From Moraxella bovis (GTDB taxonomy: Bacteria; Pseudomonadota; Gammaproteobacteria; Pseudomonadales; Moraxellaceae), in the NCBI RefSeq assembly GCF_002014975.1, contig NZ_MUXV01000011.1:8662-70356 (forward strand): DNA of 61,695 bases, written 5' to 3'. Each line of letters begins with the position of its first letter. Position 1 is the first letter of the stretch. The translations under genes and the position numbers were made by a program. This document shows positions 53,347-61,695 of this stretch, one piece after another. The notes beneath the pieces were generated by a model. The model worked only from the letters and a program-made list of their open reading frames with translations, made no database searches and had not been told where the DNA came from.

Positions 53347-54864
53347 ATGTCAAACCAACCCCAAACCCCAGAAAAAGAAATTTCTGAAAACGATTTAATC
53401 GCCCAAAGATTGGCAAAATTGCAAGCCTTGGAAAGTAAAGCCAAACAGAATGGCAAAACTGCTTATCCAAACACCTTTAAGCGTGAAGATTATGCCCAAG
53501 ATTTGCAAGAAAAATTTGAAGGCGTGGATAAAGAAACCATTGAAAATGGCGAAAAAGTCTATGCATCTGTGGCAGGACGAGTCATGCTAAATCGTGGTTC
53601 GTTTATTGTTATTCAAGACATGACAGGGCGGATTCAGCTTTATGTGGATAGAAAAGGTTTACCTGCCGAGACCTTGGAGCTGATTAAATCCTTGGATTTG
53701 GGCGATATTGTAGCTGGCACAGGTTTTTTGGGTCGTTCTGGTAAAGGCGATTTATATGTTCATTTAGAGCAATTTGAATTATTGACCAAATCACTGCGTC
53801 CACTTCCTGATAAATTTCACGGTTTGACCGATACCGAAGTCAAATACCGCCAAAGATACCTTGATTTAATGGTAAACGAAGACACCCGCAAAACCTTTGA
53901 AATCCGTGCCAAAGTGGTCTCAGGTATTCGTACGTTTTTGGTGGGCGAGCGTTTTATGGAAGTAGAAACGCCAATGATGCACATTATCCCAGGGGGTGCG
54001 TCAGCAAAACCGTTTGTTACCCATCATAATGCCTTGGATATGGAGCTGTATTTGCGTATTGCCCCTGAGCTTTATTTAAAACGCTTGGTGGTTGGCGGTT
54101 TTGAGCGGGTATTTGAAATTAACCGTAATTTTAGAAATGAAGGCGTTTCTACTCGTCATAATCCTGAATTTACGATGATTGAATTTTATCAAGCTTATGC
54201 CGATTATAAGGATTTGATGAGCTTAACCGAGCGTATGCTTGAAAAATTAGCAAACGATATTTTGGGTACGACCGATGTGCCGTATGGCGATGAAGTATTT
54301 AGCTTTAAAGCCCCCTTTGCCAAAATTCCAATGAGTGAAGCGATTTTAAAATATAATCCAAATCTAACTTTGGAGAATATCAACGACCGTGAATTTTTGG
54401 CGGATTTTGTTAAAAATACGTTAAAAATCGAGGTCAAACCGTCTTTTGGTTTGGGTAAATTACAAACGATTGTGTTTGAAGAGACGGTAGAAACCAAACT
54501 TCGCCAGCCGACTTTTATTACCGAATATCCAGCCGAAACGTCGCCCCTTGCTCGCCGTAATGATGATAATACCCATATTACCGACCGTTTTGAATTCTTT
54601 ATTGGTGGACGAGAGTTGGCAAATGGCTTTTCAGAATTAAATGACCCGATTGACCAAGCCGAACGCTTTAAACAGCAGGTTGCCGAAAAAGATGCAGGCG
54701 ACGATGAAGCAATGCACTATGATGCTGATTTTATTGAAGCATTGGAATATGGTTTGCCGCCAACCGCAGGCGAAGGCATTGGTATTGACCGCCTTGTGAT
54801 GTTATTTGCTAATGCACCAAGTATTCGTGATGTGATTTTATTCCCGCATATGCGACATAAATAA
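53347..54864 (+). CDS. lysS: Lysyl-tRNA synthetase (class II)
   Basis: LysS charges tRNA-Lys. It has 505 residues, as E. coli. The N-terminal OB-fold anticodon domain contains [20 protein letters not shown], and the class II core holds [13 protein letters not shown] (motif 1), [20 protein letters not shown] (motif 2) and [20 protein letters not shown] (motif 3). The last residues, ILFPHMRHK, are typical. It ends at a clear terminator. Confidence 0.97.
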   Translation: MSNQPQTPEKEISENDLIAQRLAKLQALESKAKQNGKTAYPNTFKREDYAQDLQEKFEGVDKETIENGEKVYASVAGRVMLNRGSFIVIQDMTGRIQLYVDRKGLPAETLELIKSLDLGDIVAGTGFLGRSGKGDLYVHLEQFELLTKSLRPLPDKFHGLTDTEVKYRQRYLDLMVNEDTRKTFEIRAKVVSGIRTFLVGERFMEVETPMMHIIPGGASAKPFVTHHNALDMELYLRIAPELYLKRLVVGGFERVFEINRNFRNEGVSTRHNPEFTMIEFYQAYADYKDLMSLTERMLEKLANDILGTTDVPYGDEVFSFKAPFAKIPMSEAILKYNPNLTLENINDREFLADFVKNTLKIEVKPSFGLGKLQTIVFEETVETKLRQPTFITEYPAETSPLARRNDDNTHITDRFEFFIGGRELANGFSELNDPIDQAERFKQQVAEKDAGDDEAMHYDADFIEALEYGLPPTAGEGIGIDRLVMLFANAPSIRDVILFPHMRHK

Positions 54865-54877
54865 TTTGGATTGTTAA

Positions 54878-54913
54878 AAATAACCCTATTTTTATAATAA
54901 GATAGGGTTATTT
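54878..54913 (+). terminator. Terminator after lysS
   Basis: AAATAACCCTAT (54878-54889) pairs with ATAGGGTTATTT (54902-54913), 13 bases after the stop. Confidence 0.8.
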
Positions 54914-54929
54914 AAAAACAGGATAAACG

Positions 54930-55100
54930 ATGGGACTTTTTGAAGGTTTCTGGCAACTGATTAAAGGCATATTTTCTATTTGTTTTGAGATATGGCTTTA
55001 TGAGGGTAAAAGCAAATTTCATACTTGGTTTTGGCGTATTGTTTGGATTTTATTTTTTGCTTTGGTAATTTATATTATCTATGTTGGTATTTATGGTTGA
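54930..55100 (+). CDS. Small membrane protein, 56 residues
   Basis: This short gene starts with ATG after AGGATAAACG. The peptide begins MGLFEGFWQLIKGIFSICFE, has a charged middle (YEGKSKFHTW) and ends with a hydrophobic helix of about 20 residues. It lies just before the antiporter gene (19 bases), so it may be co-transcribed with it. The family is not recognised. Confidence 0.55.
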   Translation: MGLFEGFWQLIKGIFSICFEIWLYEGKSKFHTWFWRIVWILFFALVIYIIYVGIYG

Positions 55101-55119
55101 TTTTAAACAGGGTAATGTA

Positions 55120-56607
55120 ATGGGAAGTTTTATTTTTTTAGAAATTTTTACGGTTGTTTGTTTGATTTCTATTATTACGACTTTATTTAATAAACGCATT
55201 TTGGGAATGCCCCAAGCCATTGGCGTGCCGATTGTCTCGGCGGTATTGGTCTTTATTTTGCAATGGTCAGCGACATTATTGGCAGGCAATCAATTTATTA
55301 ATATCAACATTCACGCCATTGAAGAAGCTGTCCGCAAAATCAATTTTTATGATTTTTTAATTAATGGGGTGATTTGTTTTATCTTGACCGCCTCCGCCCT
55401 TAAATTTAAAATGGCGGATTTAAGAACTTATTGGAAACCCATTGGGATTTTGGCAAGTTTGGCATTACTGCTTTGTGCTTTTGTTTTTGGCGGTCTATTA
55501 TTTGGCTATCAATTCATCACAGGTCATCATGTACCCTTAATTGTTTTATTGTTGTTGGGTTCGGCGCTCGGGGCAACCGACCCGATTGGCATTAAAGGTG
55601 TATTAAGCTCCATTAAAGCACCCAATCATTTGATGATTAAATTAGAAGGCGAATCCTTATTTAATGACGCCATGTGTATTGCGGTATTTATGACGATTTT
55701 AAAAGTCATTCAAGGGGGTGAATTTAATTTATTGCATGTTGCTGAGCATTTGGCCTTTGAAATCATCGTAGCGGTCATTATTGGTTTTGCTTTTGGTAAA
55801 ATGGCGTTGTATTTATTAAAAGGCAAAAACGAAATGGAGTCTTTGATATTAACCACTGCCGTGTTAGCCTCAGGCTCTTATTTGGTGGCACTCTATGCTC
55901 ATGCGTCCGCACCGATTGCTTGCGTGATTGGTGGTTTGATGGTGGGCGATAAATGGCAAGAGATTTTGGCTCATAAAGATGTAGAAGAAATTAACCATTT
56001 TTGGCATACCATTGAGGGTATTATTAATTCCTTTTTATTTACCTTAATTGGACTTGAATTATTTATTTTGGATTTAAATGCTCATATCATCATTGGCGGT
56101 ATTGTTGCTTTTGTGATTTTGCATTTGGCACGCTTTTTGGCAAATTATTTGGCATTTGCGTTTTTTCCTAGTGTGCGTAAAAATGCCTATAAAGGCAGTT
56201 TGGAGATTTTGTCATGGGGTGGGGTGCGTGGTGGCATTTCGCTTGCTCTGATTTTGGCGGTTGCCAATATCCCACAATTAAAAGAATATACTAATGTTTT
56301 AATTGGTTATACCTTTATTGTGGTGCTTTTGTCAGGGGTTGTGTGTGGTTTGGGATTGCCTGCGGTGATTAATGCCTTTTATTATAATCCCAATGAGCCA
56401 AGCGAAGGGTTTGCAGGCTGGTATCAACGCCTCATGCACAAAATAATGAATCGCTCGGACAGATTATATGTGTTAAATGAGGATAAATTTGGCAATCAAA
56501 CCATTAGCCTATATGAGCCTACGCCAGAGGAATTGGAGGAATTGCCTAAGTTTGATGACACCAAACACGAAACGCAAGCGACACTCAATGACCCTAATCG
56601 TTTTTGA
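55120..56607 (+). CDS. CPA1-type Na+/H+ antiporter
   Basis: This polytopic cation/proton antiporter of the NhaP/CPA1 family has 495 residues and about 12 membrane segments. The ion-site signature is LGATDPIGIKGVLSSIKAP followed by LEGESLFNDAMCI (the ND pair), and SWGGVRGGISLALIL is the conserved Arg region. A hydrophilic C-terminal tail of about 75 residues faces the cytosol. ATG at 55120 with AGGG 6 bases before it is chosen over the longer frame from 55081, which overlaps the small upstream gene. Its role would be pH and sodium homeostasis. Confidence 0.9.
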   Translation: MGSFIFLEIFTVVCLISIITTLFNKRILGMPQAIGVPIVSAVLVFILQWSATLLAGNQFININIHAIEEAVRKINFYDFLINGVICFILTASALKFKMADLRTYWKPIGILASLALLLCAFVFGGLLFGYQFITGHHVPLIVLLLLGSALGATDPIGIKGVLSSIKAPNHLMIKLEGESLFNDAMCIAVFMTILKVIQGGEFNLLHVAEHLAFEIIVAVIIGFAFGKMALYLLKGKNEMESLILTTAVLASGSYLVALYAHASAPIACVIGGLMVGDKWQEILAHKDVEEINHFWHTIEGIINSFLFTLIGLELFILDLNAHIIIGGIVAFVILHLARFLANYLAFAFFPSVRKNAYKGSLEILSWGGVRGGISLALILAVANIPQLKEYTNVLIGYTFIVVLLSGVVCGLGLPAVINAFYYNPNEPSEGFAGWYQRLMHKIMNRSDRLYVLNEDKFGNQTISLYEPTPEELEELPKFDDTKHETQATLNDPNRF

Positions 56608-56649
56608 TGTTAAAATGATGGGTCATTATAAGACAATTAAGGAGATTTT

Positions 56650-59600
56650 ATGTTTCACTTTACCCATGTACAAGCCCCATTAAAAGATGCCATTACCGCT
56701 GCTTATCGCTTGGATGAGACGGTGGCGGTACGAAATTTGGCAAGCATACTTGACTTTGCCCAAACCCAAAGAGACAATATTCAGTCGCTTGCCCGTTCGC
56801 TCATCACTCAGGTGCGTGCCGACCGCTCCAAATCATCGGGCGTGGATGCGCTTATGCATGAGTTTTCGTTATCCAGCGAAGAAGGAATCGCTCTTATGTG
56901 CCTTGCCGAAGCCTTGCTACGCATTCCTGATAACGCCACCAGAGATAAGCTCATTCGTGATAAGCTCGCCGATGGGGATTGGCGACGCCATGTCGGTAAT
57001 AGCCCATCCATGTTCGTCAATGCTGCTGCTTGGGGGCTGGTCTTGACGGGCAAGCTGACCACGGATGTGTCGGATGACTCGATGGGTTCATCTTTGACCC
57101 GTGTCTTACAAAAAGGTGGCGAGCCCTTTATTCGTGGTGGCGTGAACTATGCCATGAAGCTCCTTGGTAAGCAGTTTGTGACAGGGCAGACGATAGAAGA
57201 AGCCCTTACCAATGGTAAAGAGCGTGAACGTCTGGGCTATCGTTTTAGCTTTGACATGCTTGGTGAAGCTGCCATGACACAGGCGGATGCTGACCGTTAT
57301 TTTAATGACTATGTCAGTGCCATTCATGCCATTGGCAAAGATGCTAAAGGGCGTGGGGTTTATGATGGTAATGGCATCTCAGTCAAGCTGTCCGCCATTC
57401 ATCCCAGATATTTTCGCTCACAGCATAAGCGTGTGATGAGTGAGCTATTGCCTAGATTGAAGGCATTGTTTTTGCTTGCTAAAGAGTATGACATCGGGCT
57501 AAACATCGATGCCGAAGAAGCTCATCGCTTGGAGCTGTCGCTTGAACTCATGCAAGCCTTGGTGTCTGACCCTGATTTGGCAGGTTTTCGTGGCATTGGC
57601 TTTGTGGTGCAAGCCTACCAAAAACGCTGTCCTTTTGTCATTGATTATCTCATTGACTTAGCTCGTCGCCATAACCAAAAACTCATGATTCGCCTTGTCA
57701 AAGGAGCGTATTGGGACAGTGAGGTTAAATGGGCTCAAGTGGATGGCATGGACGGCTATCCTGTCTATACCCGCAAAGTCCACACAGATGTGTCTTATTT
57801 GGCATGTGCCAAAAAACTACTGTCCGCCCAAGATGCCATATTCCCCCAATTTGCTACGCATAACGCCCAAACGCTGGCAACCATCTATGAGATGGGTAAG
57901 GAGCTTGATTTTGAATTTCAATGCTTACACGGCATGGGCGAGACCTTATACGACCAAGTGGTCGGCGATAAACTCGGTCGCCGTGTGCGAATCTATGCCC
58001 CTGTCGGCACGCACAATACCCTGCTCGCCTATCTGGTACGCCGTCTTTTGGAAAATGGGGCGAACTCATCATTTGTCAATCGTATCGTGGATGAGAAAGT
58101 CAGCATTGATGAGTTGGTCATCTCGCCTTTAGATGAGATTGATGTCGGCAACATCACACCAAACCCACTCACACCAAACCCACGCCATATTTATGGCGAA
58201 CGCAAAAATTCATGGGGCATGGATTTATCTAACGAGCATGTCCTATCCCAGCTCCAAGATGACATGACCATGGCAAGTGGCATTGATTTTAACGTTAGCT
58301 CCTTGACCCATCATAATGTCGTTCATATACCTGCCTTTGCCGTGCTAAATCCTGCCAATCACACCGATGTGGTCGGACAAGTAGCATTTATTAACCCAAA
58401 TCAGGTGTCAGATGTGGTTGGAGTTGCCATCAATGCCCAACACTCATGGCAAAACGTCTCGCCAAAAGAGCGTGCTGACATGATACGAGCCTTTGCCGAT
58501 TTGATGGAAGAGCCCAAACGCATGGCACTGCTTATGATGGTGGCGGTGCGTGAAGCAGGCAAAACCCTGCTAAATGCCATTGCTGAAGTGCGTGAAGCGG
58601 TGGATTTTTGCCGTTATTATGCCGATGAATGCGAACGGCTAAACCTAACCACGCCACTAGGCACGGTGGTGGCGATTAGCCCGTGGAATTTTCCCCTAGC
58701 GATTTTTGTTGGCGAAGTGGTCTCTGCCTTGTGTGCAGGCAATACGGTTGTTGCCAAACCTGCCGAACAGACGTCCATCATCGCTTACTTGGCGGTGTCA
58801 TGGCTACATGAAGCAGGTATCCCAACTGATGTATTACAACTGGTGCTGGGTGCTGGGGATGTGGGTGGTGTTTTGACAGCGGACGAGCGTATTGATGGCG
58901 TGATTTTCACAGGTTCAACAGACGTCGCCAAACGCATTAATATGTTGCTTGCCAAACGCTCTGATAACCCCGTACTCATCGCTGAGACAGGGGGCATGAA
59001 CGCCATGATTGTGGATTCTACCGCCCTGCCTGAGCAGGTGTGTGCCGATGTATTGGCATCTGCCTTTGACTCAGCAGGTCAGCGTTGCTCTGCCTTGCGT
59101 ATCTTATGTATCCAAGAAGACATCGCCGAGCCTATGATTGAGATAATAAAAGGGGCGATGGATGAGCTCGTCGTGTCAGACCCACGCCTGCTTAGCACAG
59201 ATGTCGGGCCTGTGATTGACAGCGAAGCCCAAGCGAATCTGCTAGACCATATCAATACCCTAAAACAAACCAGCGACTATCATGAAGTGCGTGTTACAGA
59301 TGGCGAGCAAGGCACCTTTGTTGCTCCGATTTTATTTGAACTAAAAGACCTATCACAGCTTAAAAAGGAGGTTTTTGGACCTGTGCTACACGTTGTCCGT
59401 TATAAAGCCCATGAACTTGATGACGTGATAGACAGCATTAACAAAAAAGGCTATGCCCTAACACACGGCATTCACAGCCGTATCGATGGCACGATAGAGC
59501 ATATCATAAATCGCATACAAGCAGGTAACGTCTACATCAACCGCAACATCGTCGGGGCGGTGGTGGGCGTCCAACCCTTTGGCGGTCATGGCTTATCGGG

Positions 59601-60213
59601 TACAGGACCCAAGGCAGGCGGGTGCTTTTATCTGCAACGCCTAAGCCGTCTGGACAGTTGGGACATACCGACCCTTGATAAGCCTGCCACGACTTATGAT
59701 AACAATGTAGCTCGTGTCATGGACGTTGCTCGGTCGGTAGGTGTCAATCTAGACAGCACCATCAAGCACGCTTATCAAACGGCACTCAATCACGCCCAGA
59801 CCACCCTACAAGGGCCAACGGGCGAGACCAACACCCTATCATGGCATGCCCCACGTTCGGTGGCTTTGACAAATGGCACGCCAGACAAGGCTCTGGCGGT
59901 GCTTGCTGTGCTTGCTCTAAACGGCACCAAGGCGCACGTTACCCCAAGCCATGAGCTTGCCCCTTACGCTGATAAGCTGACAGATGTGCTTGACGTCATG
60001 GGGCAACAAGGCGTGGATAAAAACACCATTATCGTGGCGTTGTCCGACCTACCGATTTCTGAAAAAGTGCGACTGTCAGAGCTGGATGGGGCGATTCGTC
60101 GTGTGATGGATGCCACAGATGGCTTTGACATGACACGTCTGTATCATGAAGTCAGCCAAAGTTATAACACCACAGCGGCAGGGGGTAACGCCAGTCTGAT
60201 GGCAAGTGCCTAG
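56650..60213 (+). CDS. putA: Bifunctional proline utilisation enzyme PutA
   Basis: PutA oxidises proline to glutamate in two steps. The PRODH barrel (about residues 130-460) has KGRGVYDGNGISVKLSAIHP, GIGFVVQAYQKRC, RLVKGAYWDSEVKWAQ and LVRRLLENGANSSFVNR for FAD and proline. The P5C dehydrogenase part (about 540-1010) has SPWNFPLAIFVGEV, GFTGST-type VIFTGSTDVAKRI, AETGGMNAMIV and the catalytic Cys813 (SAGQRCSALRIL). A C-terminal domain of about 130 residues follows. Of 1187 residues, none form the N-terminal ribbon-helix-helix of E. coli PutA (1320), so it should not repress its own gene. A GGAG RBS is 6 bases before the start. Confidence 0.96.
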   Translation: MFHFTHVQAPLKDAITAAYRLDETVAVRNLASILDFAQTQRDNIQSLARSLITQVRADRSKSSGVDALMHEFSLSSEEGIALMCLAEALLRIPDNATRDKLIRDKLADGDWRRHVGNSPSMFVNAAAWGLVLTGKLTTDVSDDSMGSSLTRVLQKGGEPFIRGGVNYAMKLLGKQFVTGQTIEEALTNGKERERLGYRFSFDMLGEAAMTQADADRYFNDYVSAIHAIGKDAKGRGVYDGNGISVKLSAIHPRYFRSQHKRVMSELLPRLKALFLLAKEYDIGLNIDAEEAHRLELSLELMQALVSDPDLAGFRGIGFVVQAYQKRCPFVIDYLIDLARRHNQKLMIRLVKGAYWDSEVKWAQVDGMDGYPVYTRKVHTDVSYLACAKKLLSAQDAIFPQFATHNAQTLATIYEMGKELDFEFQCLHGMGETLYDQVVGDKLGRRVRIYAPVGTHNTLLAYLVRRLLENGANSSFVNRIVDEKVSIDELVISPLDEIDVGNITPNPLTPNPRHIYGERKNSWGMDLSNEHVLSQLQDDMTMASGIDFNVSSLTHHNVVHIPAFAVLNPANHTDVVGQVAFINPNQVSDVVGVAINAQHSWQNVSPKERADMIRAFADLMEEPKRMALLMMVAVREAGKTLLNAIAEVREAVDFCRYYADECERLNLTTPLGTVVAISPWNFPLAIFVGEVVSALCAGNTVVAKPAEQTSIIAYLAVSWLHEAGIPTDVLQLVLGAGDVGGVLTADERIDGVIFTGSTDVAKRINMLLAKRSDNPVLIAETGGMNAMIVDSTALPEQVCADVLASAFDSAGQRCSALRILCIQEDIAEPMIEIIKGAMDELVVSDPRLLSTDVGPVIDSEAQANLLDHINTLKQTSDYHEVRVTDGEQGTFVAPILFELKDLSQLKKEVFGPVLHVVRYKAHELDDVIDSINKKGYALTHGIHSRIDGTIEHIINRIQAGNVYINRNIVGAVVGVQPFGGHGLSGTGPKAGGCFYLQRLSRLDSWDIPTLDKPATTYDNNVARVMDVARSVGVNLDSTIKHAYQTALNHAQTTLQGPTGETNTLSWHAPRSVALTNGTPDKALAVLAVLALNGTKAHVTPSHELAPYADKLTDVLDVMGQQGVDKNTIIVALSDLPISEKVRLSELDGAIRRVMDATDGFDMTRLYHEVSQSYNTTAAGGNASLMASA

Positions 60214-60321
60214 TGCATATTTGGCTTGATATCAGTCATAGCCCACGCCAAAATCGGTATTCTAAACCAACAAAATGCGGTATAATGGCACAAATTTATA
60301 CCGCTCATTTACCAATTTGTC

Positions 60322-61695
60322 ATGTCCGAATACCAAGTCTTAGCACGCAAATACCGACCCAAAAATTTTAGCGAATTATTGGGGCAAACCCATGTCTCCC
60401 AAGCCCTATCGCACGCCATTGATACAGGGCGATTGCACCACGCTTATCTGTTTACAGGCACTCGTGGCGTGGGTAAAACGACCATTGCACGGATTTTGGC
60501 AAAGTGCCTCAACTGCGAAACAGGCATAACAAGCACGCCCTGCGGTGTGTGCGATACTTGCGTGAGCGTGGATAATGGGCGGTTTATTGACTTAATTGAG
60601 ATTGATGCGGCAAGTCGCACCAAAGTAGAAGACACTCGGGATTTGCTAGAAAATGTCCCCTACGCTCCCACTCAAGGGCGGTACAAGGTGTATCTCATTG
60701 ACGAAGTGCATATGCTCTCCACGCACTCGTTTAATGCCCTCTTAAAAACACTAGAAGAGCCGCCCCAGCACGTCAAATTTATCCTAGCGACCACCGACCC
60801 CCAAAAGCTCCCCATTACCATTGTCTCTCGCTGTTTGCAATTTGTGCTTCGTCCGATGTCGCAAGAATTGCTCCACGCCCATTTAGCCAAAATCCTGCAT
60901 GCCGAGAACATCGCACACGATGACACCGCCCTGTGGCAGTTGGCTCAGTCCGCCAAAGGCTCGGTGCGTGATGCCTTATCCTTGACCGACCAAGCCATTG
61001 CGTTCGGTGGGGGACAAGTCGGGGCGGATACCGTCATGGAGATGCTTGGGCTTGTGGATAGTCTTGATGTGCTGGATTTGGTGCGTGATATTTATCACGA
61101 TGACCGCTCGGGCGTGGCTCGTCATATTGCCCGAATGCGTGAACAGATGGTGGACGCTACCGCTTTGCTTGACCGCCTTGTGGACAGCTTTCATGCAATG
61201 GCACTGGTGCAGATTTTGCCTGACATGCCCCTTGATATGAACGATGAGCAAAAACAGGCGTTTTATCATCTTGCCCACACCTTGCCTGCCGATGTCATAC
61301 AGCTTTATTATGAGATTAGTGTTAAGGCACGAGACAGCGTTCGCCTTGCCAGTACGCCCATGCAGGCGTTGGAAATGGGGATTTTGCGACTGCTTGCGTT
61401 TCGTCCGCTTGCTGGTGATGAAGTTATTTATCAAGAACCCAAAGCAATTTTAAATCAACAAACAGATAACTGCGTTAATCAAAGTTTAAATGATGAGAGT
61501 TTAAATGATGAGAGTTTAAATGATGAGAGTTTAAATGATGAGAGTTTAAATGATGAGAGTTTAAATGATGAGAGTTTAAATGATGAGAGTTTAAATGATG
61601 AGAGTTTAAATGATGAGAGTTTAAATGATGAGAGTTTGGCGATTTCACAAAATACAGAAATTATAGAAAATCATTATCAAGAAATTGGCAATCAA
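60322..61695 (+). CDS. dnaX: DNA polymerase III tau/gamma subunit (5' part)
   Basis: DnaX is the clamp-loader ATPase; this is the first 458 codons, open at the window end. The start MSEYQVLARKYRPKNFSELL is typical. Walker A is GTRGVGKT (46-53), zinc-binding Cys follow in CLNCETGITSTPCGVCDTC, Walker B is LIDEVHMLS, and the sensor 1 ATTDPQKLPITIVSRC is seen. Domain III runs to about residue 360. The linker then contains ten perfect 15-bp repeats (61483-61632) giving (SLNDE)10, before tau domains IV-V. No A-AAA-AAG slippery site for gamma was seen in the part visible. Confidence 0.96.
   Translation, partial: MSEYQVLARKYRPKNFSELLGQTHVSQALSHAIDTGRLHHAYLFTGTRGVGKTTIARILAKCLNCETGITSTPCGVCDTCVSVDNGRFIDLIEIDAASRTKVEDTRDLLENVPYAPTQGRYKVYLIDEVHMLSTHSFNALLKTLEEPPQHVKFILATTDPQKLPITIVSRCLQFVLRPMSQELLHAHLAKILHAENIAHDDTALWQLAQSAKGSVRDALSLTDQAIAFGGGQVGADTVMEMLGLVDSLDVLDLVRDIYHDDRSGVARHIARMREQMVDATALLDRLVDSFHAMALVQILPDMPLDMNDEQKQAFYHLAHTLPADVIQLYYEISVKARDSVRLASTPMQALEMGILRLLAFRPLAGDEVIYQEPKAILNQQTDNCVNQSLNDESLNDESLNDESLNDESLNDESLNDESLNDESLNDESLNDESLNDESLAISQNTEIIENHYQEIGNQ
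61483..61632 (+). repeat. In-frame tandem repeat, 10 x 15 bp, in dnaX
   Basis: Ten identical copies of AGTTTAAATGATGAG, each coding Ser-Leu-Asn-Asp-Glu, are followed by a partial copy (AGTTTG). The unit length is a multiple of three, so copy number changes alter linker length and not frame. Confidence 0.97.

Noticed and set aside
61249..61256. A-rich stretch in dnaX as the gamma frameshift site
   Set aside because: The phase of the A-run does not give a proper X-XXY-YYZ heptamer and there is no following stem in the right place; it also lies too early in the gene.
61483..61632. Tandem repeats as a CRISPR array
   Set aside because: Units are directly adjacent without spacers and in frame within dnaX. 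No CRISPR array or cas gene was seen in the window.

Overview
The window reads as a chromosomal stretch of an AT-rich gammaproteobacterium, most likely a Moraxella or close relative (inference from gene content: SthA, PpsR/PpsA, KQCGH-type isocitrate lyase beside malate synthase G, a Neisseria/Moraxella-like peptidoglycan O-acetylation cluster, PutA without DNA-binding domain). Species cannot be fixed from the sequence alone. The genes are mostly housekeeping, with one integrated element, one phase-variable restriction-modification gene and several decaying genes.

Layout. 1-4.9 kb: DUF3298-type lipoprotein, frameshifted yceI, sthA, DUF4377 lipoprotein and ppsR. 5.2-9.4 kb: three co-directional genes (MBOAT acyltransferase, membrane-anchored SGNH protein, secreted Ape1-like SGNH esterase) that should add and remove O-acetyl groups on peptidoglycan. 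9.5-11.8 kb: ppsA, the target of PpsR. 11.96 kb: tRNA-Leu(CAA).

12.03-21.92 kb: an integrated element of about 9.9 kb, bounded by a 17-bp direct repeat of the tRNA-Leu 3' end. It carries a tyrosine integrase, an XRE regulator, a run of toxin-antitoxin genes (RelB/YafQ type, an orphan antitoxin with a toxin stub, TacA/TacT type), an AlpA-like regulator, an HTH protein, small unknown genes and a DUF927 helicase. It has no capsid, tail or terminase gene, so it looks like a phage satellite (PICI/P4-like). Two clusters of the 7-mer GGTGTAC lie in mirror image, one after the integrase and one after the helicase. Each contains a 15-bp palindrome, which suggests a replication origin of the ori/crr type. 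Paired 12-bp-spaced TTGTACCCTA boxes lie just inside both ends, as expected for integrase arm sites.

22.1-33 kb: glyQ and glyS separated by a secreted protein gene and a GNAT toxin-antitoxin-like pair (toxin frameshifted), then glyA with a C-terminal extension, ubiC, aceA and glcB (glyoxylate shunt), and an EF-hand membrane protein. 33.3-45 kb: a decayed leuE-like exporter next to repeat elements, ffh and divergent ypjD, a broken WG-repeat gene, dusA, a GNAT acetyltransferase, a DUF3482 GTPase, a FabH2-like ketoacyl synthase, an NadR-like kinase and trmA.

45-50 kb: a 1647-codon single-chain restriction-modification enzyme (nuclease, SF2 helicase, N6-methylase) with 12 TTGG repeats at its 5' end. 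50.1-61.7 kb: prfA, a chain of small membrane proteins, a lipoprotein, a PLD-like protein, lysS, a CPA1 antiporter, putA and the 5' part of dnaX. The dnaX gene runs off the window and contains ten in-frame copies of a 15-bp repeat.

Four genes are broken by single-base or point changes (yceI, leuE-like, the GNAT toxin, the WG-repeat gene). These may be real decay or sequencing errors.
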